Part shown: positions 14,660 to 24,031 of the stretch, one piece after another
How the letters are laid out: each line of letters begins with the position of its first letter
How positions within the stretch are numbered: position 1 is the stretch's first letter
Assembly (NCBI GenBank): GCA_004524565.1
Contig: SDNZ01000005.1
Span: forward strand, 1-50,677
Source of the DNA: Candidatus Thorarchaeota archaeon
GTDB taxonomy: Archaea > Asgardarchaeota > Thorarchaeia > Thorarchaeales > Thorarchaeaceae
Length of the DNA stretch: 50,677 nucleotides
Reading direction: 5' to 3'
The notes under the pieces: model-generated
What the model saw: only the letters and a program-made list of their open reading frames with translations
Told to the model about the DNA's origin: nothing
The model's database searches: none
Position numbers and translations under genes: made by a program

Positions 14660-17296
14660 TCATTCAGATTTTCCTTGCGAATCCAATTTCTCTAAAGGTC
14701 GTTCAATGCTTGCAATCTGGCTATCAATCTCAACACTAAGGTCGATCTTTCCAGCAACATTGGCTATCCTCTGAACTGCTTTAAGACCGTGAATGAGAGA
14801 ATCTAACCATGAGAAGAGGTCTCCGGGATATGCCCATAGCTGGAATTTATCATTTAATAATGCAGCCAATCCGGACGGGTTCAATCCTTCTTGCCTTCTA
14901 TCGACCAACCAACGACCCAGCTTGATCATACCATGATCACACTCTGGATAATCGCGACAACCACAGTTAAAGAAAGTCGTTGCCCATTTGCCGAATATCT
15001 CAAAGACCCATTGTGGAAGTCTTCCGGCTCCGCTCTTTGGTTTGCTGACATCACTTATCTCAGAAAATACTCCGGAGAATAAGCGAGTAGGCATGTGTGT
15101 TCGAAAAGCTGAATTGATTTCTTCTTGCAGTTTGTTACTCAAATAGATATTCTCGAACGGTTCGAGTATGATTGCAATATCTACGACATCAAATGATGCG
15201 GTGAGCTTCATAACTTCAAGACCCATACTGGGACTGAGAAATGAGAGAGATGTAGCTTTTCCTAGTTCAGTTGGATGAGCCTCTCCATCCTTGACGCGAA
15301 TCATATGGGTCTTAACGAGATGCTTTAGAGCCTCAGATGGAGGTACAGACATTGATAACATTCGCATGTAGGTTCTAGCTACATCTTTTAGATTCGCCTG
15401 ACCCGTCGAACAGATTGTTGCTAGAATCTGTTCCGCAGAGGTCTCCTTGTCAGCAAATGGTTCTACATCTTCAATTATACCATTGAGTAGTTTCACGGCA
15501 ACTTCATCTTCGTATCCATCTTGGCCACTATGATATTTGCGCTCGGGTTGAACAATCATGTAGACTTTTCCTCTGTCATGTTTACCGAGTCGTCCAGCAC
15601 GGCCAAGCATCTGTTCAAATTCTGCTGTAGACAACCAGTCAGCACCCATAGCTAATGATTCGAATAATACTTGTGAAGCAGGGAGATCAACTCCTGCACC
15701 AAGTGCGGCAGTAGTTATAACGCACGCATACCTCTGTTTCTCGAATTGGTGTTCGATACTCCTACGTTGGTTATAGGAGAGTCCTCCATGATATACAGCG
15801 CAGGAAACACCATGCTCCCGTAGCCAATCACTCAGTGCTTGTGCCCGTCTTCTTGAGTATGTGAATACAATCGATTGCCCTTTATTCCCAGTACTACTTG
15901 TGTGACGAAACTCGCTTGTCACGAGTCTTCGAATGATATTTCTCTTCTCTTCATCACTGCGAGCAAACACAAGATGTCGTTCAAGAGGGACAGGTCTTCC
16001 TTCAAATTCGACGAGTTTCAAGTTGAGTTCTTTGGAGAGAACTTCTGGAGATCCTACAGTCGCAGACAGAGCAAGGTATTGTGCCTTGGGAAAGTGATAT
16101 CGCATTCTAGTGAGAAGTCCATCTAATTCAGGACCACGTTCTGGATCAGCAAGATTCTGAATCTCATCAATAATCACAGTTCCTACTTCTCCAAGATCCT
16201 TAGTATTCCCAGACCTGAAGAGTAAGTCAAGAGCTTCATAAGTCGCACATATGATATCAGCCTTTGAGATGTCTGTATCAACTATTGGTTTTCCTTCTTT
16301 TCCAACATCAATCCTTGACATTCCCACCTTTATTCCAGTTCTAAGTCCCAAGGATTTGTAACGCTTTCGAAAGGTATTGTACTTTTCATTTGTCAGAGCT
16401 ACTAAGGGGGACATGTAAATCATTTTTTTCCCCTGCATAGCCTTAGGAATTCCAGCCAACTCACCTAACAGGGTTTTGCCTGAAGATGTCGACGAAACAA
16501 TGAGCAAGCTGGTATTCTTGAAGAGACCCGAAAGGATTGTCTTCTTTTGAATTGGGAGTAGACTCTCAAGACCCACATTATACAGAATCTCTTTGAATCC
16601 ATCAGGAATAGGAAGATCTTGAATGTCTTTCTTTGTGCTGAGCTCCTGTGCTACGATTGTATCTATGAGTGTTAAATCGGTCTCTTTCGTTGGATCGAAT
16701 CCAGGTGTTAGCATCTCCACAAGTCTTGGAACAGATTTGACTCGCGTAACCTGTTTTTCCAATTGGTTCATCATTGCGCGAGACATCGTAATTCCAAGAG
16801 TCTTCAACTCTGTCTTGAGATCTGATTGAGCACAAGATGTACACACTACTTGATCAGCAGAAATCTTCACTGCATTACGTCTAGTTAGAACTGTAAGCCG
16901 ATCGTCACGAAGACAATGATGACAGGTGGGTACTACCCTGGGCTCTTGGGTTTGGATTCCAGCAAGGTATGTTTTCATATCCTTGAGGAAATCGGGTTGT
17001 TGCTTGCGAGGAACGATGATACTCTTTGCTTTTCGCAGAATTTCATTCGCTTCCTTTGGCACATGCATAAAGATAGGTTTGTTATATTTTACAAACCAGA
17101 ATTTCTTGATCTCTAGAAGGCCAGATGAGCGATATCCAAATTCTATCATACCACCCAAATTAGAACGTTGACGGTCTCGTAGAACATCAGAATAAATATC
17201 GATCCTAACTGTCAAATCTTGCTTGCTTGACCTTATTACTACTGCATATGGCTTTGCCAGCCGCTTCTGAATATCTGCATCAGCGATTTCCGACAA
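14660..17296 (-). CDS. Archaea-specific superfamily II Ski2-like helicase (COG1202-like)
   Basis: Product of 878 residues. An N-terminal domain holds CHHC (125-128) and CTSC (152-155), a likely zinc site. Helicase motifs follow: Walker A SSTSSGKT at 268-275, DEIQ at 377-380, SAT near 410, and QMLGRAGRLG near 563. The C-terminal part has a cysteine cluster (CGCRDYPEC). This is the layout of the archaeal DUF5814/COG1202 helicases, whose exact substrate is not established. TTG start with GAGGA just upstream. Last gene of an operon after two unknown genes. Confidence 0.88.
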   Translation of the reverse strand: MSEIADADIQKRLAKPYAVVIRSSKQDLTVRIDIYSDVLRDRQRSNLGGMIEFGYRSSGLLEIKKFWFVKYNKPIFMHVPKEANEILRKAKSIIVPRKQQPDFLKDMKTYLAGIQTQEPRVVPTCHHCLRDDRLTVLTRRNAVKISADQVVCTSCAQSDLKTELKTLGITMSRAMMNQLEKQVTRVKSVPRLVEMLTPGFDPTKETDLTLIDTIVAQELSTKKDIQDLPIPDGFKEILYNVGLESLLPIQKKTILSGLFKNTSLLIVSSTSSGKTLLGELAGIPKAMQGKKMIYMSPLVALTNEKYNTFRKRYKSLGLRTGIKVGMSRIDVGKEGKPIVDTDISKADIICATYEALDLLFRSGNTKDLGEVGTVIIDEIQNLADPERGPELDGLLTRMRYHFPKAQYLALSATVGSPEVLSKELNLKLVEFEGRPVPLERHLVFARSDEEKRNIIRRLVTSEFRHTSSTGNKGQSIVFTYSRRRAQALSDWLREHGVSCAVYHGGLSYNQRRSIEHQFEKQRYACVITTAALGAGVDLPASQVLFESLAMGADWLSTAEFEQMLGRAGRLGKHDRGKVYMIVQPERKYHSGQDGYEDEVAVKLLNGIIEDVEPFADKETSAEQILATICSTGQANLKDVARTYMRMLSMSVPPSEALKHLVKTHMIRVKDGEAHPTELGKATSLSFLSPSMGLEVMKLTASFDVVDIAIILEPFENIYLSNKLQEEINSAFRTHMPTRLFSGVFSEISDVSKPKSGAGRLPQWVFEIFGKWATTFFNCGCRDYPECDHGMIKLGRWLVDRRQEGLNPSGLAALLNDKFQLWAYPGDLFSWLDSLIHGLKAVQRIANVAGKIDLSVEIDSQIASIERPLEKLDSQGKSE

Positions 17297-17344
17297 ATTT
17301 CCTCATCTTGAGGAGTACTAGAGTCTAAAAGACACTTGTGGTAT

Positions 17345-18121
17345 TCACAATTGAAAGATGTAATTATCCCTATCTTTGTCGATGACATTCAATGTACGTT
17401 CATACTCTGCAGCAATAGCTTCCATTCCCGTCTTCGAATCCTGGCTGGCTTTTTCGACTATCATCCAATCAGTCATGATTTCAATATCTGAGAAACCTGT
17501 GAATTTGTAGAATGGAGTTGCCAGTACTTTTGTACGTTCTATCTGTTGTCGTACTAGCTTCGGAAAATTCTCTGCAAAGGGTCGATAAACTGATCCGTTC
17601 GCTCCGCCAAGAATGAACTTTGCTCGTTGTGCTCCGGATACGTGTGAAACATTGATTCGTTTGAACATCTCTTCATAATGGATGGTCTGAGGAACAGTAG
17701 TGTCAGCTTTGATTGTTGCTATCGCATCACCAGTCAAAACATTTCCTCTCTCCATGACGAGATTGCGAATCGAGGTCACTATCTCTTCGAGCTTTCTAGT
17801 TCCTAGAGGATCAATAACTTCAGGAGATACAATGTCAACCTGTGGGAGGGGTTCATCAAATCTGAGTTGTGTTGGATCGAACATCAGACAAGAAATGAAC
17901 TCAAGTACATCGACTTGGATACCACCTTTTCTTGCTACTCCTTTGAATATACCAGGTCCAATCAAAATTGAATACACTTGGGTGCCTCGAATTATTGACC
18001 AAAGTTGTGAAGAGAGTATGAGCGCTTTCCCGCTTAGATCGGCACCTTTGAAAGCTCCGACCGTAAAATCGTACGTCTCAATCTCAATCAACCAATAGAG
18101 AGGTGAGGGTGTGGTAATCAA
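17345..18121 (-). CDS. Unknown protein coupled to the helicase operon
   Basis: Product of 258 residues, no recognised family. The first third is beta-rich (LYWLIEIETYDFTVGAFKGADL), as in a small barrel; the rest is mixed. Its TTG start overlaps the TGA of the preceding gene (TTGA) and has a perfect GGAGGT seven bases upstream, so it is translationally coupled to the 395-residue protein. The helicase starts 48 bases after its stop. The arrangement suggests these three act in one process; what that is cannot be told from sequence. Confidence 0.7.
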   Translation of the reverse strand: MITTPSPLYWLIEIETYDFTVGAFKGADLSGKALILSSQLWSIIRGTQVYSILIGPGIFKGVARKGGIQVDVLEFISCLMFDPTQLRFDEPLPQVDIVSPEVIDPLGTRKLEEIVTSIRNLVMERGNVLTGDAIATIKADTTVPQTIHYEEMFKRINVSHVSGAQRAKFILGGANGSVYRPFAENFPKLVRQQIERTKVLATPFYKFTGFSDIEIMTDWMIVEKASQDSKTGMEAIAAEYERTLNVIDKDRDNYIFQL

Positions 18122-19305
18122 TTGGAGACCTCCGAATATACATATACATTAACAAAATCGTGAATGAGATTTATTGCAAGATTATCCCTATCTGTGATGT
18201 ATGCTTCGTTGATTTTTTCTCTGGCTACTGCGATTATATCTTCAAAAGACACATCTTGCAGATTGAATCTGGTAATAATTTCACTGTAACAGTTTGAGAC
18301 ACATTCAGGAATATCGTTCCCTTGATATTTGAGAACTCGAAACACTCGTGCAATTCGTTCTAAAAGAAATTCTCGCCTGTCATCACCTTTCCTGCGATTT
18401 CCTAGTTTGATATCGCGTTCAAGAAAATCAAAGGGTGATGTCATATCAGGTTCAGCCTTGTTACCTCTGGTAGACCCTACGCCAATCTCAATATACGGAG
18501 AGCGATCGCCTCTACCAGTTTGAGGTCTAGGCACCAGATGCAACAACAGGTGAGATATTGCTCGTGGAGTTAGACTATCAAGAGGTTGCTCTAGTTCTGC
18601 AATCAGAGTGTCTAATCGATCGATCGATGCATCTATTGTGAACGAATCTGATGCTTGAGTTAGCGCATGCCGAAGAAGCCTGAAATGAGCTTGATTTCGT
18701 TTTTGTATCTGTTTGAATTTGCCATTGAGAGTACTACGATTCCATTTCGTAATAGCTAATCCAAATGCAGTGATAGCATCAGCACTTGTAGACTTGACAT
18801 GTTCCTTCCTCCATTCTTCAACAATCGGAGAGATAACGGTTTCAGCAAGTTTGACGCGTTCAGCAATAATTGTTAGTGCTTTCTCAACTTCAAGAGTTTC
18901 ATCGTCCACAACATCTTCAAGATTAGATAGACTTCTCACTTTGATTTCCAATTGTCTTACGAATCGTCCATGAATATGAGAGATCCAGCGCCCCTCAACA
19001 AGTGCAAATTCCATAACATTACCTGGAAGATTGGGAACATCTTCACCAACTGATGCCCTTCTGACCAATTCAGTAGCAAAGAGACCCACCGCCGTTCGAA
19101 GAGTCATGATGCCATCCATGTTTATTAGATACGCAATCATGGCTACCTCTAAAGGACAGGAAAGTTCCTCAGAAACCTTTCTTGCATCTGAGTCTGGGAC
19201 CCGTTTCACTCGTTCTCGCAAGTTTGCATAGGTCTCTGCAAATTCCTGTATCAACTTCTGACGACTTTCAACTGCAAGCTTTTGAATGTCAGTTTCCGGT
19301 AACAC
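18118..19305 (-). CDS. Unknown mostly helical protein leading the helicase operon
   Basis: Product of 395 residues with a GTG start and GAGGATC site. Predicted mostly alpha-helical, with long amphipathic stretches (about 1-40, 110-180 and 190-260) and a basic loop near 300-320 (LGNRRKGDDRRE). No membrane segment, no enzyme motif, no family recognised. First of the three-gene operon ending in the Ski2-like helicase. It could be a scaffold or nucleic-acid-binding partner; that is a guess from context. Confidence 0.7.
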   Translation of the reverse strand: MLPETDIQKLAVESRQKLIQEFAETYANLRERVKRVPDSDARKVSEELSCPLEVAMIAYLINMDGIMTLRTAVGLFATELVRRASVGEDVPNLPGNVMEFALVEGRWISHIHGRFVRQLEIKVRSLSNLEDVVDDETLEVEKALTIIAERVKLAETVISPIVEEWRKEHVKSTSADAITAFGLAITKWNRSTLNGKFKQIQKRNQAHFRLLRHALTQASDSFTIDASIDRLDTLIAELEQPLDSLTPRAISHLLLHLVPRPQTGRGDRSPYIEIGVGSTRGNKAEPDMTSPFDFLERDIKLGNRRKGDDRREFLLERIARVFRVLKYQGNDIPECVSNCYSEIITRFNLQDVSFEDIIAVAREKINEAYITDRDNLAINLIHDFVNVYVYSEVSN

Positions 19306-19429
19306 TGGTTAGATCCTCTTGATATCAAATATGCTGTCCACTAGAGAATAGCAATATCAAATCGTATGGATGCTAAATAACAATTGTTTGTACTTAGTTT
19401 ACCCATAAATGAGTGGAGTAGTAGAATTA

Positions 19430-19630
19430 TTAGATACCAAAAGACAAGAGGAGTAGGTGTATTCCAAATCCAAGAAGGACTGCTCCGAGAATCCCGGAAA
19501 AGGCAACTTTCAATTTTGAAAGGTGACGACCATGTTCGATATGTACTATCAACCAGCCAATGGCAAATATTCCGAAGAATAAGAAAATCGCTGAAAATAG
19601 GAAGAAGTTGCTTTCAAAGCTCTGGAGCAT
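19430..19630 (-). CDS. Small membrane protein with two helices
   Basis: Product of 66 residues with hydrophobic helices at about 8-30 and 40-63 and a short basic loop (HIEHGRHLSKLK). The ATG has GAGGCG nine bases upstream. The family is not recognised. It lies in its own small transcription space between unknown genes. Confidence 0.65.
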   Translation of the reverse strand: MLQSFESNFFLFSAIFLFFGIFAIGWLIVHIEHGRHLSKLKVAFSGILGAVLLGFGIHLLLLSFGI

Positions 19631-19696
19631 ATATTTCGCCTCTTTGTTTCTAATAGGGCCGTTTTGATTCCGAATTTAAACATCACGGTTAAGTTC

Positions 19697-20488
19697 TCAT
19701 GCTATGAATTTGTACTCCTTTTGGTATTCTACACCATCGATTGCGACATCACGAATGAGTATACATTTCTTCTTAGCAAGTCGGCGCTTTTCAGCAAACG
19801 ATAGCTTTGGATCATCAGGAGGTTTGATATCAAGAATTTCGAAATTGTTGCGAATCCAAATATCCTTGGTCTTCGGTCCGATCTTATCCTTATGATCGGG
19901 GAGATATGCATCAAGAATGAATTCCAATGTTTCAGGAGTATTTCCTATTGCACCTTTTGCGAAGACAGGATCCTTAGCCGCTTCATCCTCCTCCTCTTCT
20001 TTTGGCCCACCTTTCGGGAAGGATGTCTTTGTAGTTATTTTCCAAGGTTTTGTCCCATTTCGTGGATTAAGAGAGAGCAGGTAGAATGTTGTAGGATCAT
20101 CAATATCAAAGAGAGCCTTGATATCTGCTAAAGGCGCAGATTCATCGACTTTTGCCTTGAAGACAGGTATTCCTTTGCCCTTAGATTTACTCCAAGATAT
20201 TGGCATCGTTAATTTGGCATATTCTTTGGTATTATCAGTGTAGGTAATTATCATTCCTTTGGCTTTATGTTGGCCATCTGGAGCTCCTAACAAGTATCCC
20301 TTGAGAAAATCTTTCTCTTGGTCAAGATCAGCTTTGATCTTGATACTTGCTTTGCTTAGTGATATACGTGCTCGTGGACCAGGATGTGATCCAATTCCAT
20401 ATTTCACTAATTTAGCTTTAACAAACTCGTCAGGAGTACCGTTGATTATCTTGGAAATCCAGCTCACCCTTGTAACCTCGAAGAGCAT
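19697..20488 (-). CDS. Lysine-rich soluble protein of unknown function
   Basis: Product of 263 residues, rich in Lys, Asp and Pro. A beta-rich first part (ARISLSKASIKIKADLD, KGMIITYTDNTKEYAKLTMPI) is followed by an acidic linker near 165-175 (EEEEDEAAKD) and a basic end (FAEKRRLAKKKCILIRD). No signal peptide or membrane helix and no family recognised. Start uncertain: the ATG at 20488 has only AGG upstream. It follows the SLC13-type transporter gene after 53 bases, on the same strand. Confidence 0.65.
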   Translation of the reverse strand: MLFEVTRVSWISKIINGTPDEFVKAKLVKYGIGSHPGPRARISLSKASIKIKADLDQEKDFLKGYLLGAPDGQHKAKGMIITYTDNTKEYAKLTMPISWSKSKGKGIPVFKAKVDESAPLADIKALFDIDDPTTFYLLSLNPRNGTKPWKITTKTSFPKGGPKEEEEDEAAKDPVFAKGAIGNTPETLEFILDAYLPDHKDKIGPKTKDIWIRNNFEILDIKPPDDPKLSFAEKRRLAKKKCILIRDVAIDGVEYQKEYKFIA

Positions 20489-20541
20489 CCTATGATTATT
20501 CGATTTAAACCCTTCGTGAAATGCAAAGGTGTACTATATCC

Positions 20542-22305
20542 TCAGATAACAACCAGTCCAAGCAGCCCCCATAGCCATACTACGATTATAGTAACTACAA
20601 TAATAGCTATTAGGTCTACAACCAATCCAGTTGATACCATCTCTCGCATCTCTACTTGTCCAGTGCTAAATGCAATGGTGGAGGGAGGAGTTCCAGTAGG
20701 TAGTGCAAAGTCCATAGAAACTGCAATCGCAATGACCATAGTGATCAACAACGGATCAATACCCAATCCTGTGGCAAGTGGTATAGCAACAGGGATTAGA
20801 ATGACTGCTGCACCAGTATTTGATGCAACCATTGTTACAAGAACTGCAACAATACCAATGATAATGACAACAACAAATGCAGGGAATATACCTAAGCCGC
20901 TCATTTGCTGAGCTATAAATTCTGAGAGGCCTGTGTCTATCATAGCTCCACCAAGAGCAATTCCACTTCCAAGAATAAGTAATGACGACCAACTGATATG
21001 GGAGGACACATCTTTTTCATCAAGAAGCCGGAGTATCATTAACGAAACTCCTCCAATAAGAGCTACAATTGCACTTGATATTCCATGGCCAGACCACCCA
21101 ATTGCACTTGCTATGAAGTCGGGTAGTTTTTCAGTAAACCAAAGAATGACCACGCTAGCAAAGATTAGTACAACTAGTTTTTGCTCGGTTGGCATAGGAC
21201 CGAGACGAAGGTACTCTTTTTGAGAGATTTCCTTGAGGTCATCCATTTCTTCAATTTGTTTAGGAATCTTGAATCTGTAAACAAGCCACTGCCAAGTAAT
21301 AGGTAGCATGATTAATACAACTGGCAAACCAAAGGGAATCCAACTCATGAATGAAAACTCTATACCAAGGAAGGAATTGATATAAGTTGCAGCCAAGGGA
21401 TTTGGCGGCGATCCCACGAGACTTGCAACTCCACCAAGCGTTGCAGCATATGCTACGCCTAGTACCAGGGCTTTTCCGTACTTGGTTCGGATTTCTGTAT
21501 CACGTATTCTGCTAATGACAGCAAGTGCAATAGGAATCATGATTGCGGCAGAAGCTGTGTTGGATATCCACATACTCAAAAAAGCGGTAACCCCCATTAC
21601 CGTAAGGATGAGGGCACCGCCACCTCCCCTAGTCTGTGAAAGGATGAGGAGAGCTAACCGTTTGTCCAGTTCATATTTTGTCAGAGCTCTACCAATTAGG
21701 AATCCTCCAAAGATGAGCGCAACTGCAGGATCGAAAAATGGAGCCAAAGCCTCTGAGGGCGGTCGAATATTTGTTAAAACAATGAGTACAGGGATTAACA
21801 TAGAGGTTGCTACAAGACTTATACCTTCGGTGAACCAGAGAATTGCTACGACACCTAAAATCATAACTGCTGCTTGTGAGTTGACTAAGGGTTGGTACTC
21901 GATGATGAAGACCTGACCAGATTGACGCGTTGGTCGGAGTGTTACGTTGAACCCTTGTTCATTTGATAATACTAAGAAAATGGATTCTGCTGTAATTCTG
22001 TCACCAGTAGCGTTTAGGATGAAACGAATAGGATTGTCGGGATAGAGGAGTGCGGTAACTGGCACCGTAACTTCAACGACTGTTGCGGACCCATTCAAGA
22101 TAGAAATATTGTTGGATGAAGGACCTGTGTTCTGAAAGGTGAATGTGTAAGTTTCTGTCACACTAATACTTGGTGAATCAATTGTAAGTGTTGCGTCGAA
22201 ATCACCAGCTTGAATCCCTGCAGGAGCATATGTATAGAGTAAGATGCCTACTACAACAGTAAAGAGGAGAATCACGATTGTCCTTCGTGAACGACTTATT
22301 GGCAT
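20542..22305 (-). CDS. SLC13/DASS-type sodium-coupled anion transporter with N-terminal ectodomain
   Basis: Product of about 587 residues. The transporter body shows the paired DASS signatures SNTASAA (near residue 250) and SNTGAAV (near 505), and the flanking PTGTPPST, all part of the two hairpin substrate and sodium sites. About 11 membrane segments follow residue 150. Before that, one helix (about 8-28) is followed by a 110-residue beta-rich domain (SPSISVTETYTFTF and so on) that should lie outside the cell. Ordinary family members lack this domain. Substrate may be a dicarboxylate, citrate or sulfate. Start at ATG 22305, with AGGTTGTG upstream; a GTG two codons earlier is possible. Confidence 0.85.
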   Translation of the reverse strand: MPISRSRRTIVILLFTVVVGILLYTYAPAGIQAGDFDATLTIDSPSISVTETYTFTFQNTGPSSNNISILNGSATVVEVTVPVTALLYPDNPIRFILNATGDRITAESIFLVLSNEQGFNVTLRPTRQSGQVFIIEYQPLVNSQAAVMILGVVAILWFTEGISLVATSMLIPVLIVLTNIRPPSEALAPFFDPAVALIFGGFLIGRALTKYELDKRLALLILSQTRGGGGALILTVMGVTAFLSMWISNTASAAIMIPIALAVISRIRDTEIRTKYGKALVLGVAYAATLGGVASLVGSPPNPLAATYINSFLGIEFSFMSWIPFGLPVVLIMLPITWQWLVYRFKIPKQIEEMDDLKEISQKEYLRLGPMPTEQKLVVLIFASVVILWFTEKLPDFIASAIGWSGHGISSAIVALIGGVSLMILRLLDEKDVSSHISWSSLLILGSGIALGGAMIDTGLSEFIAQQMSGLGIFPAFVVVIIIGIVAVLVTMVASNTGAAVILIPVAIPLATGLGIDPLLITMVIAIAVSMDFALPTGTPPSTIAFSTGQVEMREMVSTGLVVDLIAIIVVTIIVVWLWGLLGLVVI

Positions 22306-22387
22306 CTTCACAACCTACCAGAGAGTGACCTCGTTGGATTTTGAACCGGATAAAAAGCAGCGCTCTGTGGCAAAAACTCGAACCTAC

Positions 22388-22750
22388 CTAATCTACAGGT
22401 CGACCCTCGATGATTTTCTGGAATTCTCCAGAGTGCAGTGAGAAACCCTTGGACCCAATTATGGTCAGCGATTTCTCCAAGAATCCCCATGTATGCTCTT
22501 CAAGTATATCTGTCAACTCCTCAAACTTATCCATTGGACCTTCATAGACAGTAAAACCAGTGTATTCAGTTCCAAAAGCACTGGATGCCTCAGTAATTAT
22601 CTTCATCCCCGGAGGTAGATTTCGTCGTATTTTTTGCCAAGACCCGAACCAGTTTCGTTTTTCTTCGTCACTCAACGTCTTCAAGCGATAGAGTGTGAGG
22701 AAAACATATTCGGTTGAGCCGATTTCCCCTGGAATCTTACTGGTGACCAT
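22388..22750 (-). CDS. Small protein, possibly dimeric alpha/beta-barrel fold, unknown function
   Basis: Product of 120 residues, soluble. The order beta-helix-beta-beta-helix-beta (EYVFLTLYRL, SDEEKRNWFGSWQKI, MKIITEASSAFG, YTGFTVYEGP, FEELTDILEE) resembles ferredoxin-like dimeric alpha/beta-barrel proteins, but no family is certain. It shares a bidirectional TATA box (22775-22783) with the MFS gene, which suggests joint control. Confidence 0.6.
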   Translation of the reverse strand: MVTSKIPGEIGSTEYVFLTLYRLKTLSDEEKRNWFGSWQKIRRNLPPGMKIITEASSAFGTEYTGFTVYEGPMDKFEELTDILEEHTWGFLEKSLTIIGSKGFSLHSGEFQKIIEGRPVD

Positions 22751-22774
22751 AGTTCAATTATACCACCTACCAAG

Positions 22775-22783
22775 CTTATAAAC
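22775..22783. promoter_or_regulatory. Shared bidirectional TATA box
   Basis: The site reads TTATAAA on the plus strand and TTTATAAG on the minus strand, so one nearly palindromic box can serve both genes. Distances fit: about 48 bases to the MFS ATG at 22826 and about 28 bases to the ATG at 22750, the latter giving a nearly leaderless message. Confidence 0.5.
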
Positions 22784-22825
22784 GCTAATGCACGGCCCAT
22801 TCTAATATATATGGAGAGTAAAAGA

Positions 22826-24028
22826 ATGGGACTAAGAAAATCTGGTCATGCTTTGACATTGATTATGTTGTACTTGGTTACTCTGATAATGCGGGCAGCG
22901 TTCTATGTGACTATCGCAGTGATTTCAAGTGGAGTCTATATGGGCGGCGCTCTTGCAGGTTGGGGTGTTGCAGTTGTACTGGCAATCTATCCAATCACTG
23001 AGCTAAGTACTGTTTCATTCTTTGGTTCGTATAGTGATAAGATTGGTAGAAAACCAATTCTTGCAGCAAGTTTGTTCATAACAGCCGCTGCCGCTTTTCT
23101 CTTTGGAATCGCAACTATCGAGATTCTAGCATTCATCTTAGCTGGATTATTCGGAATCGGAGCGGCATCAAAAGTGACAACAACACTCTCCATGATTGCG
23201 GACTGTTCCACTGAAGAAAATCGAGCTCGTCTAATGGGATATTATGACTTGTCCACACTGATGGGACTCGCGGGTGGTTTTGGTCTTGGTATCATTTTGC
23301 TCGAATTAGGATTAGCTCCGTTTCTGTTGCTGTTTGCAGCTGCTGGAGCATGCGCAGTATCTGGTATACTGACATTGCTACTTATCAAAGAAACCAGAAT
23401 CGTTTCGCACGAAGAGGTTAGTATGATGGAACTTCTAAGGGAAGTTGCAGGGGATAAGAATGTTCAGAAGATGCTCCCAGTCTACATTCCAATAATCTCA
23501 CTTTATGGTCTTGTAATTTCAAAAACAAAGCATATCGTGGAAGAATACTTTGACATTACTGCTATGGATCTACTGATACTCTTTGCGATGCTTGGCGTAT
23601 CACTTGTACTGGGAATCATTGTAATGGGTCATCTATCAGATCACATACGTAAGAGAAGACCCTTCATTGTCTTTGGCCTCATTGGATTCGGTGCATTAGC
23701 ATACATGCTTGTCGGTGTACCATTCGATTCATTTTGGATAAACGGATTATGGCCTTTACTTCCAATCCTTGGTTTCATCTCAGGCGCATTCCCACCAGCA
23801 GCAATGGCATATCTGACTGATATTTCCAGCGCGGAATCACGTGGTAGCACAATGGGGGTCTATTCGATATTCTTTGGTTCAGGAATGATTATTGGACCGC
23901 TTGCTTCAGAGTTTGCGTATTCAGTGGGAGGTCTCTTCCCAGGATTAGCCCTTCTCGTGATTGCACTGATTGGTATTGCATGCATTGGAACCTTCTTTCT
24001 GGAGGAAGTAGCTCCTAAAGTTGAGTAA
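22826..24028 (+). CDS. Major facilitator superfamily transporter
   Basis: Product of 400 residues with about 12 membrane helices. After helix 2 comes GSYSDKIGRKP, the MFS motif A that controls the transport cycle, and a weaker copy GHLSDHIRKRRP after helix 8. Substrate unknown; drug or sugar efflux is typical for this general type. The ATG at 22826 is chosen because GGAG lies seven bases before it; the ATG at 22811 overlaps that site. Its stop lies three bases from the stop of the convergent next gene. Confidence 0.88.
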   Translation: MGLRKSGHALTLIMLYLVTLIMRAAFYVTIAVISSGVYMGGALAGWGVAVVLAIYPITELSTVSFFGSYSDKIGRKPILAASLFITAAAAFLFGIATIEILAFILAGLFGIGAASKVTTTLSMIADCSTEENRARLMGYYDLSTLMGLAGGFGLGIILLELGLAPFLLLFAAAGACAVSGILTLLLIKETRIVSHEEVSMMELLREVAGDKNVQKMLPVYIPIISLYGLVISKTKHIVEEYFDITAMDLLILFAMLGVSLVLGIIVMGHLSDHIRKRRPFIVFGLIGFGALAYMLVGVPFDSFWINGLWPLLPILGFISGAFPPAAMAYLTDISSAESRGSTMGVYSIFFGSGMIIGPLASEFAYSVGGLFPGLALLVIALIGIACIGTFFLEEVAPKVE

Positions 24029-24031
24029 ATA

